64,000 bases of DNA from the NCBI RefSeq assembly GCF_039724765.1, contig NZ_CP155729.1, forward strand, positions 2,489,501-2,553,500. Reading direction: 5' to 3'. Within the stretch, counting starts at the first letter, position 1. The number at the start of each line of letters is the position of its first letter. Positions 8,818 through 16,782 of this stretch are shown one piece after another. The notes beneath the pieces are model-generated. The model worked only from the letters and a program-made list of their open reading frames with translations. It ran no database searches and was not told the DNA's origin. Position numbers and translations under genes: made by a program. This stretch comes from Sagittula stellata E-37 (lineage in GTDB: Bacteria; Pseudomonadota; Alphaproteobacteria; Rhodobacterales; Rhodobacteraceae).

Positions 8818-9747
8818 TCAGGGATGCTCTTCAACGTACTGCTGAGCGTTCTCCGGGGTCGTCAGGAAGCCCGGCAGCAGCTGCTCGGCGGGAAGCTCTT
8901 CGCCCGCCGCCAGCTTGATTGCGCTGTCCACGGCCAGTCGACCGATCCCGCGCACCTGCTGGGTGGCGGTGGCGTCGTAGCCGCCTTCGGCCAGAACGGG
9001 CAGGGCGGTGGTGTCGCCGTCAAAACCGCCGATGTAGACGCGCTGCTCGACGCCCGAGACCTTCACACCCTGCATGGCGCCCATTGCCAGACCGTCGGCC
9101 TGACCGAAGATCAGGTTCACGTCGGGGTTCGCCTGCAGCAGGTTCTGCGAGATGTCGAGACCTTCGGCCTGCGACCACTGGTTCGACCACTGCTGGGCCA
9201 CCAGCTCGACGCCGGGGTTCTCGTCGATGGCCTTCATGCAGCCCTTGGTGCGCTCCACTTCGGGGGTGGTGCCCTTCTGGCCGTGGATCATGATCATCTT
9301 GCCCTCGCCACCGGCGAGACCGATGATGTGGTTGCAGACCTCGTAGGCGGAGGCGGCATTGTCCGTGGCGATGAAGGTGTCGCCCGGCTCGCCTTCGGCG
9401 TTGCGGTCGACGTTGACGACGGGGATGCCCTGCGCCTTCGCCAGACGCGCCGGAACGGTCGCGGCGGCGGCACCTGCGGGCAGGTAGATCAGCGCGTCGA
9501 TGTCCTGCGTCAGCAGGTCCTGCACCTGGCTCACCTGAGTTGCGCCATCGTTCTTGGCGTCCACGGTGATGACCTCGATACCAAGTTCCTTGGCATATTC
9601 CTCGACGCCGATCTTGATTTGGTTGAAGTAGTCGGCCTGCAGGTTGGTGACAGCAAGACCGAGGCGCTTGACCTCTTCGGCCTGTGCGCCGGACAGCGCG
9701 GTCACGGCGAGCGCGGTGGCTGCCAGCAGGGTTGCCTTGAGTTTCAT
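8818..9747 (-). CDS. Sugar ABC transporter substrate-binding protein
   Basis: A 309-residue type I periplasmic binding protein (Peripla_BP_4, RbsB-like). A Sec signal peptide is visible at residues 1-23 (MKLKATLLAATALAVTALSG, then AQA before EE). Family landmarks are DALIYLPAGAAAATVPARL, VVNVDRN and YIGGFDGD. The frame is open to 9780, but ATG 9747 follows GGAGGAG and starts exactly at the signal peptide. It should capture the sugar or polyol for the permease/ATPase pair of this operon. Confidence 0.93.
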   Translation of the reverse strand: MKLKATLLAATALAVTALSGAQAEEVKRLGLAVTNLQADYFNQIKIGVEEYAKELGIEVITVDAKNDGATQVSQVQDLLTQDIDALIYLPAGAAAATVPARLAKAQGIPVVNVDRNAEGEPGDTFIATDNAASAYEVCNHIIGLAGGEGKMIMIHGQKGTTPEVERTKGCMKAIDENPGVELVAQQWSNQWSQAEGLDISQNLLQANPDVNLIFGQADGLAMGAMQGVKVSGVEQRVYIGGFDGDTTALPVLAEGGYDATATQQVRGIGRLAVDSAIKLAAGEELPAEQLLPGFLTTPENAQQYVEEHP

Positions 9748-9855
9748 ATGTCTTTCTCCTCCGGTTGGGCTGGGGTCCATGCATTGGCCCCTTGGGTGTC
9801 CGGGTCGCCCCGGACAGGTTTGAGGCGGTCCGCCGCCGGGCGAACCGCCGGAAAG

Positions 9856-10830
9856 TCAGCGTTTCTTGAAGGCCTCGGCGGCCACGGCCAACGCGATGAC
9901 GACACCGATGACGACCGCTTGGGTGAAGGGCGAGACGCCCAGCAGGTTCAGACCGTTGCGCAACACGCCGATGATGAGCACGCCGATGATGGTGCCGACG
10001 ATTCCGCCCTGTCCGCCGCTGAGGCTGGTGCCGCCGATGACGACCGCCGCGATGGTGTCGAGCTCATAGGTGAAACCGGCGGTCGGTTGCACGGAGTCCA
10101 GCCGCATCGCCAGCACCACGCCGCCGAGACCGGCCAGCAGGCTGGAGACGACGTAGACGCCGACGGTCATCAGGCTGACGTTGATCCCGGCAAGGCGTGC
10201 GACTTCGGGGTTGCCGCCGATGGCATAAAGGCTGCGGCCCGCCGAGGTGTAGCGCAGGAAGAACCACCCCAGCGCGAAGACGATCAGCATCACGGCGACG
10301 GTGGTGGTCAGGAAGCCCCAGTGGCGGATGAAGGCCAGCATCGAGAACCACGCCGGAAAGCCCACGATCTGCTGACCGTCGGTGATCATGTTGGCCAGTC
10401 CGCGTGCGATGGACATCATCGCCAATGTCGAGATGAAGGCAGGGACGTTGAAGAGTGTGATGAGCAGACCCGACACCGCGCCGCTGGCGGCGGCACAGGC
10501 AAGGGCCACAATGATCGCCAGCCCGAGGGGGAAGCCCGCGACGTTGGCGACGTACCCCATCACCATCATGGCCAGCGCCAGAACCGATCCCACCGCAAGG
10601 TCGATACCGCCGATCAAAATGACCAGCGTCATGCCCACTGCCATGATTCCCAGCACCGTGATCTGGTCGAGCACGTTCAGCAGGTTACGCATCGTGAAAA
10701 AGGAGTCTGTCGCGAATGACAGGAAGATGCAAAGCAGCACCAGGCCGATCAGCGGGCCGGTCGCGCCGCTGAGCGAGAACAGGTCGGCAAGACGGGGCCT
10801 CTCCGCTGTTGTGGAATGGGTCATGGTCAT
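9856..10830 (-). CDS. Sugar ABC transporter permease
   Basis: A 324-residue RbsC-like permease with many hydrophobic helices and the motif LIGGIDLAVGSVLAL. The upstream-most ATG (10863) has no ribosome site; ATG 10830 is preceded by GGGAGGAtcgg and is preferred (MTMTHSTT). It is the first gene of the minus-strand operon, divergent from the transketolase operon, so both probably respond to the same regulator. Confidence 0.92.
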   Translation of the reverse strand: MTMTHSTTAERPRLADLFSLSGATGPLIGLVLLCIFLSFATDSFFTMRNLLNVLDQITVLGIMAVGMTLVILIGGIDLAVGSVLALAMMVMGYVANVAGFPLGLAIIVALACAAASGAVSGLLITLFNVPAFISTLAMMSIARGLANMITDGQQIVGFPAWFSMLAFIRHWGFLTTTVAVMLIVFALGWFFLRYTSAGRSLYAIGGNPEVARLAGINVSLMTVGVYVVSSLLAGLGGVVLAMRLDSVQPTAGFTYELDTIAAVVIGGTSLSGGQGGIVGTIIGVLIIGVLRNGLNLLGVSPFTQAVVIGVVIALAVAAEAFKKR

Positions 10831-10878
10831 CCGATCCTCCTCCCGGTCATTCCTAACGTTCATATTTCACGCTCTAAT

Positions 10879-10892
10879 GCATAAATATTCAC
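10879..10892. promoter_or_regulatory. Putative SorC-type operator, permease side of the divergent region
   Basis: GCATAAATATTCAC matches, at 12 of 14 positions, the reverse complement of the site at 11038-11051 (GCATAATTATTCGC). It shares the half-site TATTCAC with the palindrome in front of the SorC gene at 14300. It lies between the weak minus-strand promoter and the permease start. The assignment to SorC is inferred. Confidence 0.5.
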
Positions 10893-10905
10893 GTTTGATG
10901 CAAAA

Positions 10906-10934
10906 TGCCTAATTGACCTGTTCGGGGCTGTCAA
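10906..10934 (-). promoter_or_regulatory. Possible weak promoter for the minus-strand importer operon
   Basis: Reading the minus strand, TTGACA (10934-10929) is followed after 17 bases by TAGGCA (10911-10906). The -35 is perfect and the -10 poor, which would fit a promoter needing activation. The putative operator at 10879-10892 is just downstream. Confidence 0.35.
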
Positions 10935-11003
10935 GGATCGGATTTGCGTCTAGCGCTATACACCTTAGCTGCATTAGTTGCCTCCAGATCAACGCACATC
11001 CGC

Positions 11004-11033
11004 TTGACATAAACTTTGACCGCATGTTTATAT
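11004..11033 (+). promoter_or_regulatory. Sigma70-type promoter of the transketolase operon
   Basis: TTGACA (11004-11009), a 17-base spacer and TTTATA (11027-11032, or TTATAT one base later) form a near-consensus promoter. The expected start of transcription near 11040 falls inside the putative SorC operator, which suits repression by a SorC/EryD-like protein. Confidence 0.65.
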
Positions 11034-11037
11034 GGCT

Positions 11038-11051
11038 GCGAATAATTATGC
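11038..11051. promoter_or_regulatory. Putative SorC operator overlapping the transcription start
   Basis: GCGAATAATTATGC is an imperfect palindrome at the predicted +1 and just before the ribosome site (AGAGG) of the first transketolase gene. Its reverse complement agrees with the site at 10879-10892 at 12 of 14 bases. Confidence 0.5.
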
Positions 11052-11060
11052 AGAGGTAAC

Positions 11061-11882
11061 ATGGAACCGCAAGATCTACGCCGCATGGCGAACCAGATCC
11101 GCCAGCGCGATGTCCGCGCCGTGTACGAGGCAGGGGCCGGTCACATCGGTGGCGAGTTGTCCGTCACCGACCTGCTGACCGCGCTCTACTTCGATACGAT
11201 GAACGTCGACCCGGCGAACCCGTTTGCCCCGAATCGCGACCGCCTCGTGCTGAGCAAGGGCCACACGGCTCTGGCGCTCTACATCACGCTGTCGAAGAAG
11301 GGTTTCATCGCCGAAGAGGAGATCGAGACCTTCCTGAAGCACAACTCGCGCCTCAACGGTCACCCGAACCGGGTAAAAGTGCCGGGGGTCGAGACCAACA
11401 CAGGTCCGCTTGGCCACGGCCTGCCTGTGGGTGTCGGCATGGCCAAGGCCGCAAAGCTCGACGGAGCGTCCTGGCGCACCTTCGTCATCACGGGCGACGG
11501 CGAGATGCAGGAAGGTTCGAACTGGGAGGCGATCATGGCCGCCGCACAGTTCAAGCTCGACAATCTGACGCTTATCGTCGACCACAACCGGCTCCAGCAG
11601 GGCGCGCGGCTCGCGGATACGAACAACCTCGCGCCCATCGCGCCCAAGGTCGAGGCTTTCGGCTGGGCAGTCGAGGAAATCGACGGTCACGATATGGAGC
11701 AGATCACTAGGGCGCTCTCGGCCGACACGGTCACCGCTGGCAAGCCCAAGTGTATCGTGGCGCACACCAACAAGGGGCAGGGCGTCAGCTTCATGTCCGA
11801 TGACGTCGCGTGGCACCACAAGGTGCCGAACGAGGAACAGTACAAGCAGGCCATGGCAGAACTTCAGGAGGCCATCCAATGA
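11061..11882 (+). CDS. Transketolase, N-terminal (TPP-binding) subunit
   Basis: A 273-residue protein equal to the N-terminal third of transketolase. It has the conserved SKGHTALALY (65-74), GPLGHGLPVGVGMA and the thiamine-pyrophosphate motif starting GDGEMQEGSNWEA (145) and ending DHN (174-176). With the next gene it forms the two-subunit transketolase found in many sugar-catabolic clusters. The reaction is transfer of a two-carbon ketol unit to or from a phosphorylated ketose in the cytoplasm. Its stop overlaps the next start (ATGA), so the subunits are made together. Confidence 0.93.
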   Translation: MEPQDLRRMANQIRQRDVRAVYEAGAGHIGGELSVTDLLTALYFDTMNVDPANPFAPNRDRLVLSKGHTALALYITLSKKGFIAEEEIETFLKHNSRLNGHPNRVKVPGVETNTGPLGHGLPVGVGMAKAAKLDGASWRTFVITGDGEMQEGSNWEAIMAAAQFKLDNLTLIVDHNRLQQGARLADTNNLAPIAPKVEAFGWAVEEIDGHDMEQITRALSADTVTAGKPKCIVAHTNKGQGVSFMSDDVAWHHKVPNEEQYKQAMAELQEAIQ

Positions 11883-12838
11883 ACATGCCGTTCAAGGACG
11901 CAAAGCTGCACGACTGCCGCAACGCTTTCGTTGCCGCACTCGAAGATCTCGCCGGAGCCAACACCGACATCGTCGCCGTCTGCAACGACTCCGTTGGCTC
12001 TTCCAAGTTGGGCGGCTTCAAGGAGAAGTATCCCGAACGCCTGATCAACGTGGGCATCGCCGAGCAGAACATGGTCGGCGTGGGCGCGGGGCTGGCAAAC
12101 GGCGGCAAGATCCCGTTTGTCTGTGCTGCTTCGCCCTTCCTGACGGGCCGCGCGTTGGAGCAGATCAAGGCAGACGTCGCCTATAGCCAGACCAACGTGA
12201 AACTGGTCGGGATATCGTCGGGCATGGCCTACGGCGATCTGGGGCCGACCCACCATTCCATCGAGGATTTTGCCTGGGTCCGTGCCTTGCCCAACGTCCC
12301 GGTCATCGCGCCGGCAGACCGGATCGAGACGGACGCCGTGATCCGCTGGGCTGCTGACTATGAAGGTGGCTGCTTCCTGCGCCTTTCCCGAGTCGGTGTG
12401 CCGGACTTGCTGCCCGAAGGCCATGTCTTCGAACTGGGCAAGGCCAACCTGCTGCAGGACGGGTCCGATCTGACAATCATCGCCAACGGCACCCTCACGC
12501 ATCGCGCCATGACTGCCGCCGCCATGCTCGCGGACAAGGGCATCAAGGCGCGTGTGTTGAACATGGCCACCGTGCGCCCCATCGACGAAGACGCCATCGT
12601 CGCCGCGGCCAATGAGACCGGTGCGATCATGACGCTGGAAGAACACACCACGTTCGGCGGGCTGGGCTCTGCCGTGGCCGAAGTCGTGGTGGACAAGTCG
12701 CCCGTGCCGATGGCTCGGCTGGGTGTGCCGGGTGTCTTCGCGCACACCGGTTCGGCGGAACAGCTGCTCGACGATTTCGGTATGGCGCCCTCGGCCATCG
12801 TCGACAGCGCAGTGACCCTGCTGAAGCGGAAGGGGTAA
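11879..12838 (+). CDS. Transketolase, C-terminal subunit
   Basis: A 319-residue protein carrying the pyrimidine-binding and C-terminal domains of transketolase. Landmarks are INVGIAEQNMVGVGAGLA with the catalytic Glu, and the RVLNMATVRPIDEDAIVAAA segment of the C-terminal domain. The open frame continues upstream to 11810, but the ATG at 11879 overlapping the previous stop is the natural coupled start. In known apiose/apulose clusters and related polyol loci such a split enzyme cleaves a branched or short ketose phosphate; that role here is inferred from the kinase next door. Confidence 0.93.
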   Translation: MNMPFKDAKLHDCRNAFVAALEDLAGANTDIVAVCNDSVGSSKLGGFKEKYPERLINVGIAEQNMVGVGAGLANGGKIPFVCAASPFLTGRALEQIKADVAYSQTNVKLVGISSGMAYGDLGPTHHSIEDFAWVRALPNVPVIAPADRIETDAVIRWAADYEGGCFLRLSRVGVPDLLPEGHVFELGKANLLQDGSDLTIIANGTLTHRAMTAAAMLADKGIKARVLNMATVRPIDEDAIVAAANETGAIMTLEEHTTFGGLGSAVAEVVVDKSPVPMARLGVPGVFAHTGSAEQLLDDFGMAPSAIVDSAVTLLKRKG

Positions 12839-12842
12839 GGGC

Positions 12843-14300
12843 ATGGAACGGGCCGTCCTGGCAATCGACGAAGGCACCACGAATTCGAAGGCTGTGTTGG
12901 TCTCCCTTTCCGGGAAAATCGTGGCCAGCGGCTCGTGCCCTGTTCCGACGCAATACCCACAACCGGGGTGGGTGCAGCAGGATGCGTCCGCCATCTGGAC
13001 GGCGACGCAGGAGGCAATCGCCGCCTGCCTCGCGCAGACACAGGATGTCGAGGTCGTGGCCATCGGCATCTCGAACCAGCGCGAATCGATCCTGATGTGG
13101 GACCGTGCGACGGGTGCGCCGCTAGGGCCGGTGGTGACGTGGCAGTGCCACCGCACGTCCGACGCCTGCGAGGCGCTCAAGGCGGCGGGGCATGAACCAG
13201 GGGTCATCGCCCGAACCGGCCTGCCCATCGATCCGATGTTTCCACCGACAAAGGCCGCCTGGTTGCTGCAGCATCACGCCACGGCGGGCGACATCTGTAT
13301 CGGCACCGTGGACAGCTGGCTGATCTGGAACCTGTCGGGCGGCGCTGTCCACGCCACGGATCGGTCGAACGCCGCCCGCACCCAGCTTTTCAACCTTGCG
13401 GGCGGCGTGTGGGACGACGACCTCTGTGCGCTCTTCGGTGTCGACAAGGCACTGCTGCCGGACGTGCACGACAGCGCGCATGTCTTCGGCCGGACGAAAG
13501 GCGCGGGCGTCTTGCCGGATGGCATCCCCATCGCCTCGGCCATCGGGGATTCGCACGCGGCCCTCTTCGGTCACGGCGCGTTCCATCCCGGCGACGGCAA
13601 GATCACCTTCGGCACCGGGTCGTCCGTCATGACCACGATCCCCGAGTTCATCGTGCCGCCCAAGGGCATCACGACGACCATCGCCTGGTCGATGAATGGC
13701 CAAAGCACCTTCGCCTTCGAGGGCAACATCCTGGTGTCCGCCTCTATCCTGCCGTGGACGGCAACGATGCTGGGCCTGCCGGATGTGGATGCGCTCATGG
13801 AACTGGCGCAGTCGACGGACGACAGCATGGGCGTCACGTTGGTGCCCGCGCACGTCGGCCTCGGCGCTCCTCATTGGAACACGGAGGCGCGGGGTCTGAT
13901 TTCCGGTCTGACCTTCGGGGTGGGTCCTGCGCAGATCGCCCGGGCGGCGGTTGAAAGTATCCCTTTCCAGGTCGGCGACGTCTTCGCGATCATGGCCGAC
14001 GCGGCGGGCGGGATCGGCCGTGTTTCTGTCGATGGCGGCCCCAGTCGCAACCGGTTTCTCATGGGGCTGGTGGCGGACATCCTGAACCACGCCGTCACGC
14101 CCGCCCGCAGCACGGAGGCCTCGGCCCTCGGCGCGGCGCATCTGGCCGGGCTTGCCACAGGCATCTGGCCCGACCTCGCCGCGCTGACGCAACTGGCCGA
14201 CCGCGACGCCGATATTGCGCCGCAGATGCCGCCCGGGACACGCGAGGCGCGCAAGGCGGCCTGGCACAAGGCAATTGCCCGCACAGTCTGCGCCGTGTAG
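12843..14300 (+). CDS. FGGY-family carbohydrate kinase
   Basis: A 485-residue kinase of the FGGY (glycerol/xylulose/erythritol kinase) family. The N-terminal phosphate loop DEGTTNSKAV (residues 9-18), GISNQRES, the domain-II motif ITFGTGSSVM and the C-terminal VDGGPSRNRFLMG adenosine loop are all present. It phosphorylates a ketose or polyol before the transketolase step. The substrate cannot be read from sequence; the glycerol-kinase-like GISNQRES region leaves apulose, erythritol or erythrulose as candidates. It begins four bases after the transketolase gene, so it is co-transcribed. Confidence 0.9.
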   Translation: MERAVLAIDEGTTNSKAVLVSLSGKIVASGSCPVPTQYPQPGWVQQDASAIWTATQEAIAACLAQTQDVEVVAIGISNQRESILMWDRATGAPLGPVVTWQCHRTSDACEALKAAGHEPGVIARTGLPIDPMFPPTKAAWLLQHHATAGDICIGTVDSWLIWNLSGGAVHATDRSNAARTQLFNLAGGVWDDDLCALFGVDKALLPDVHDSAHVFGRTKGAGVLPDGIPIASAIGDSHAALFGHGAFHPGDGKITFGTGSSVMTTIPEFIVPPKGITTTIAWSMNGQSTFAFEGNILVSASILPWTATMLGLPDVDALMELAQSTDDSMGVTLVPAHVGLGAPHWNTEARGLISGLTFGVGPAQIARAAVESIPFQVGDVFAIMADAAGGIGRVSVDGGPSRNRFLMGLVADILNHAVTPARSTEASALGAAHLAGLATGIWPDLAALTQLADRDADIAPQMPPGTREARKAAWHKAIARTVCAV

Positions 14301-14315
14301 TGAATAAAAATTCAC
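14300..14315. promoter_or_regulatory. Perfect palindrome in front of the SorC gene (putative operator)
   Basis: GTGAATAAAAATTCAC is a perfect inverted repeat (GTGAAT and ATTCAC around AAAA). Its first base is the last base of the kinase stop and it lies 28 bases upstream of the regulator start. The half-site is shared with the sites in the divergent promoter region, suggesting autoregulation. Confidence 0.6.
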
Positions 14316-14343
14316 TCCGAGGAATGGCCTGGAGGGTCCGGAC

Positions 14344-15318
14344 ATGTCCCGCCTGAACGAGCTGCGCATGATCGCGCGCGTGGCTCAGATGTACTACGTC
14401 GAACGCCAGCGGCAGGCGGATATAGCCCGACACCTGCGGATTTCGCAGGCAACGGTCTCGCGGATGCTGAAGAAGGCCCAGGAAGAGGACATCGTGCGCA
14501 CCACGGTCGTCGCGCCGTCCGGGGTCTATGCCGACCTCGAAGCCGGCCTGCGCGAACAGTTTGGCCTGTCAGAGGCCATCGTAGTCGAATGCTCGGAGGA
14601 TCGCGATGGCGCGATCATGGCGCGCATCGGCGAAGCGGCGGCGCATTTCCTCGAAGCGACGTTGCAGCCCGGCGAGATCATCGGCGTGTCGAGCTGGTCG
14701 GAAACCATCCTGCGCATGGTCGACAACATCCATCCGATGAAGTCCGGCAAGGCACGTGCCGTCGTGCAGACGCTTGGCGGGATGGGTGACCCGGCAGTGC
14801 AGACCCATGCCAATCAACTGACGACGCGGCTGGCGCGGCTGACCGGCGCCGAGGCCCGTCTGTTGTCCGCCCCCGGGGTCGCACAGTCGCGCGAGGCGAA
14901 ACTGGTGCTGCTGGGTGACCCTTATGTCCGAGAGACCATGAACCTGTTCAGCAAGATCACCCTTGCCATTGTCGGCATCGGTGCCGTCGAACCGTCGTCC
15001 ATGCTCGCGCGGTCAGGCAACGTGTTCTCGTCCCGCGAACTGGCCGAGGTGACGGAGGCAGGAGGCGTCGGCGACATGTCCCTGCGCTTCTTCGACAAGG
15101 ATGGACAGCCGGTCCGCACGCCATTGGACGAGCGTGTGATCGGCATGTCGCTGGATGAGCTGTCCAAGGTCGAGCGTGTGATCGGCCTTGCCGGCGGTCA
15201 ATCCAAGACCGAGGCCATTCGCGGTGCGTTGCGGGCGGGGGTTCTGGATCTTCTGGTGACGGACCGGTTCACGGCGTCACGGCTGCTGTCTCTGGACGAG
15301 GTATCGGAGCCAGCCTAG
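14344..15318 (+). CDS. SorC/DeoR-type sugar-binding transcriptional regulator (EryD-like)
   Basis: A 324-residue regulator. The N-terminal helix-turn-helix spans about residues 15-45 (RQADIARHLRISQATVSRML), followed by a SorC sugar-phosphate-binding domain (GVSSWSETI, VVQTLGGMG, LLSAPGV). Such proteins, EryD being the best known in rhizobia, bind a phosphorylated intermediate and release their operators. As last gene of the operon with palindromic sites at both promoters, it likely controls both divergent operons. Confidence 0.9.
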   Translation: MSRLNELRMIARVAQMYYVERQRQADIARHLRISQATVSRMLKKAQEEDIVRTTVVAPSGVYADLEAGLREQFGLSEAIVVECSEDRDGAIMARIGEAAAHFLEATLQPGEIIGVSSWSETILRMVDNIHPMKSGKARAVVQTLGGMGDPAVQTHANQLTTRLARLTGAEARLLSAPGVAQSREAKLVLLGDPYVRETMNLFSKITLAIVGIGAVEPSSMLARSGNVFSSRELAEVTEAGGVGDMSLRFFDKDGQPVRTPLDERVIGMSLDELSKVERVIGLAGGQSKTEAIRGALRAGVLDLLVTDRFTASRLLSLDEVSEPA

Positions 15319-15726
15319 GCCTTTACCGGCGATGCGCGTCTCTGTGGCAGCTTAAAGCGCACCGATTCCAATGCATCCGCAGACCTGCGTCTCCAAATTA
15401 GCGAGAAGCGTCGTTCACGTGCGGTGGCGACCGATTTGTTCAATCGTTCCCGACGGTCTTCCCGCGTTTTCGACCTGTCCGATAAACATGCGGGAGGGTG
15501 CAAGGCCAGCCCTTGGCAAACAAGGGAGCTGCGACATGTCCAGATCCCGGAGCTCGGTTTTTGACCGCGACTGGCGCGTTTCGAGATGAGAAACATCACG
15601 GAGTATACTGATACTATTTACAAAAATTGATCTCCGGCATCTGCGAAACTCGCCGGTTTACAAAAGTGATAAAATAATACTTAATTGAATCGCGGAGCGT
15701 CAGAAGGCTCCGACAGGGAGGACATC
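15319..15726 (+). promoter_or_regulatory. Intergenic region and probable promoter of the galactofuranose-type operon
   Basis: No convincing gene lies here. The first 280 bases are GC-rich without recognisable signals. From about 15600 the composition becomes strongly AT-rich and holds a direct repeat TTTACAAAA at 15617-15625 and again at 15657-15665, exactly 40 bases apart. TTTACA could serve as a -35 or the repeats as regulator sites. A ribosome site GGGAGG precedes the next gene. Confidence 0.5.
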
Positions 15727-16680
15727 ATGACATTCAAGACAACGCTACTGGCGTCCACGCTCGCTATTGCCCCGATCGCCGCAATGGCCGCCGATCTCAC
15801 CATCGGGTTCAGCCAGATCGGATCGGAATCCGGTTGGCGCGCGGCAGAGACAACCGTGACCAAGCAAGAAGCCGAAAAGCGCGGGATCGACCTCAAGTTC
15901 GCGGATGCGCAGCAGAAGCAGGAGAACCAGATCAAGGCGATCCGGAGCTTCATCGCACAGGGCGTCGACGCGATCCTCGTGGCACCCGTGGTCGCAACCG
16001 GTTGGGACGAGGTTCTGGAAGAGGCCAAGGACGCCGACATCCCGGTCGTGCTGCTCGACCGCACCGTCGATGCGGACAAGTCGCTTTACCTGACCGCTGT
16101 GACCTCCGATCTCGTGCACGAGGGCCGGGTGGCCGGTGAATGGCTGGTGAGCGAGATGGGCGATCAGGATTGCCGCATCGTCGAGCTGCAGGGCACCACG
16201 GGGTCGTCGCCGGCAATCGATCGCAAGAAGGGCTTCGAAGAAGGCATCGCCGGACACGACAACCTTCAGATCGTGCGCAGCCAGACGGGTGATTTCACCC
16301 GTGCGCAGGGCAAAGTCGTCATGGAGAGCTTCCTGAAAGCGGAAGGTGGCGAGAACATCTGCGCGCTGTATGCCCATAACGATGACATGGCGGTCGGCGC
16401 GATCCAGGCAATCAAGGAAGCGGGCCTGAAACCGGGCGAGGACATCAAGATCGTCGCCATCGACGCCGTGCCGGACGCGCACAAGGCGATTGCCGAGGGC
16501 GAGATGAACGCCACCATCGAATTGACGCCGAACATGGCCGGGCCCGCGCTCGATGCACTGGAGGCCTACCTCGCCAGCGGCACCGAGCCCGAGAAGTGGA
16601 TTCAGACCGAATCCAAGCTGTTCACCAGTGAAGACGATAACCAGGCGATCTACGATATGAAGAAAGACCTGGGCTACTGA
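15727..16680 (+). CDS. ytfQ: Galactofuranose-type ABC transporter substrate-binding protein YtfQ
   Basis: A 317-residue periplasmic binding protein with an N-terminal signal peptide ending AMAA before DLT. It follows Escherichia coli YtfQ closely along its length: GFSQIGSESGWRAAET, AEKRGI, QQKQENQIKA, RSFIAQGVDAI, ELQGTTGSS, IDRKKGF, AIQAIKEAGLKPGEDI and ELTPNMAGPA. YtfQ binds galactofuranose. The frame is open to 15685, but ATG 15727 follows GGGAGGACATC and starts the signal peptide. The order ytfQ-ytfR-ytfT-yjfF is as in enterobacteria. Confidence 0.93.
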   Translation: MTFKTTLLASTLAIAPIAAMAADLTIGFSQIGSESGWRAAETTVTKQEAEKRGIDLKFADAQQKQENQIKAIRSFIAQGVDAILVAPVVATGWDEVLEEAKDADIPVVLLDRTVDADKSLYLTAVTSDLVHEGRVAGEWLVSEMGDQDCRIVELQGTTGSSPAIDRKKGFEEGIAGHDNLQIVRSQTGDFTRAQGKVVMESFLKAEGGENICALYAHNDDMAVGAIQAIKEAGLKPGEDIKIVAIDAVPDAHKAIAEGEMNATIELTPNMAGPALDALEAYLASGTEPEKWIQTESKLFTSEDDNQAIYDMKKDLGY

Positions 16681-16712
16681 GTGCTGCAGAGAGCCGCGAT
16701 GCTCTCCCTTGT

Positions 16713-16739
16713 CCGCCGGGCCGTTTCAGGGTCCGGCGG
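16713..16739 (+). terminator. Hairpin between ytfQ and ytfR
   Basis: CCGCCGG (16713-16719) pairs with CCGGCGG (16733-16739), followed by CATTTCCTT. With a weak T-rich tail it could be a leaky terminator or mRNA-stabilising element that raises the binding-protein to ATPase ratio. Confidence 0.6.
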
Positions 16740-16782
16740 CATTTCCTTAGGCATATCCCGGCGCCGCCGGTAAGGTTTTCCA

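Noticed and set aside
8824..10719. 631-codon open frame on the plus strand
   Set aside because: Antisense to the binding-protein and permease genes; low-complexity His/Asp-rich translation typical of a GC shadow frame.
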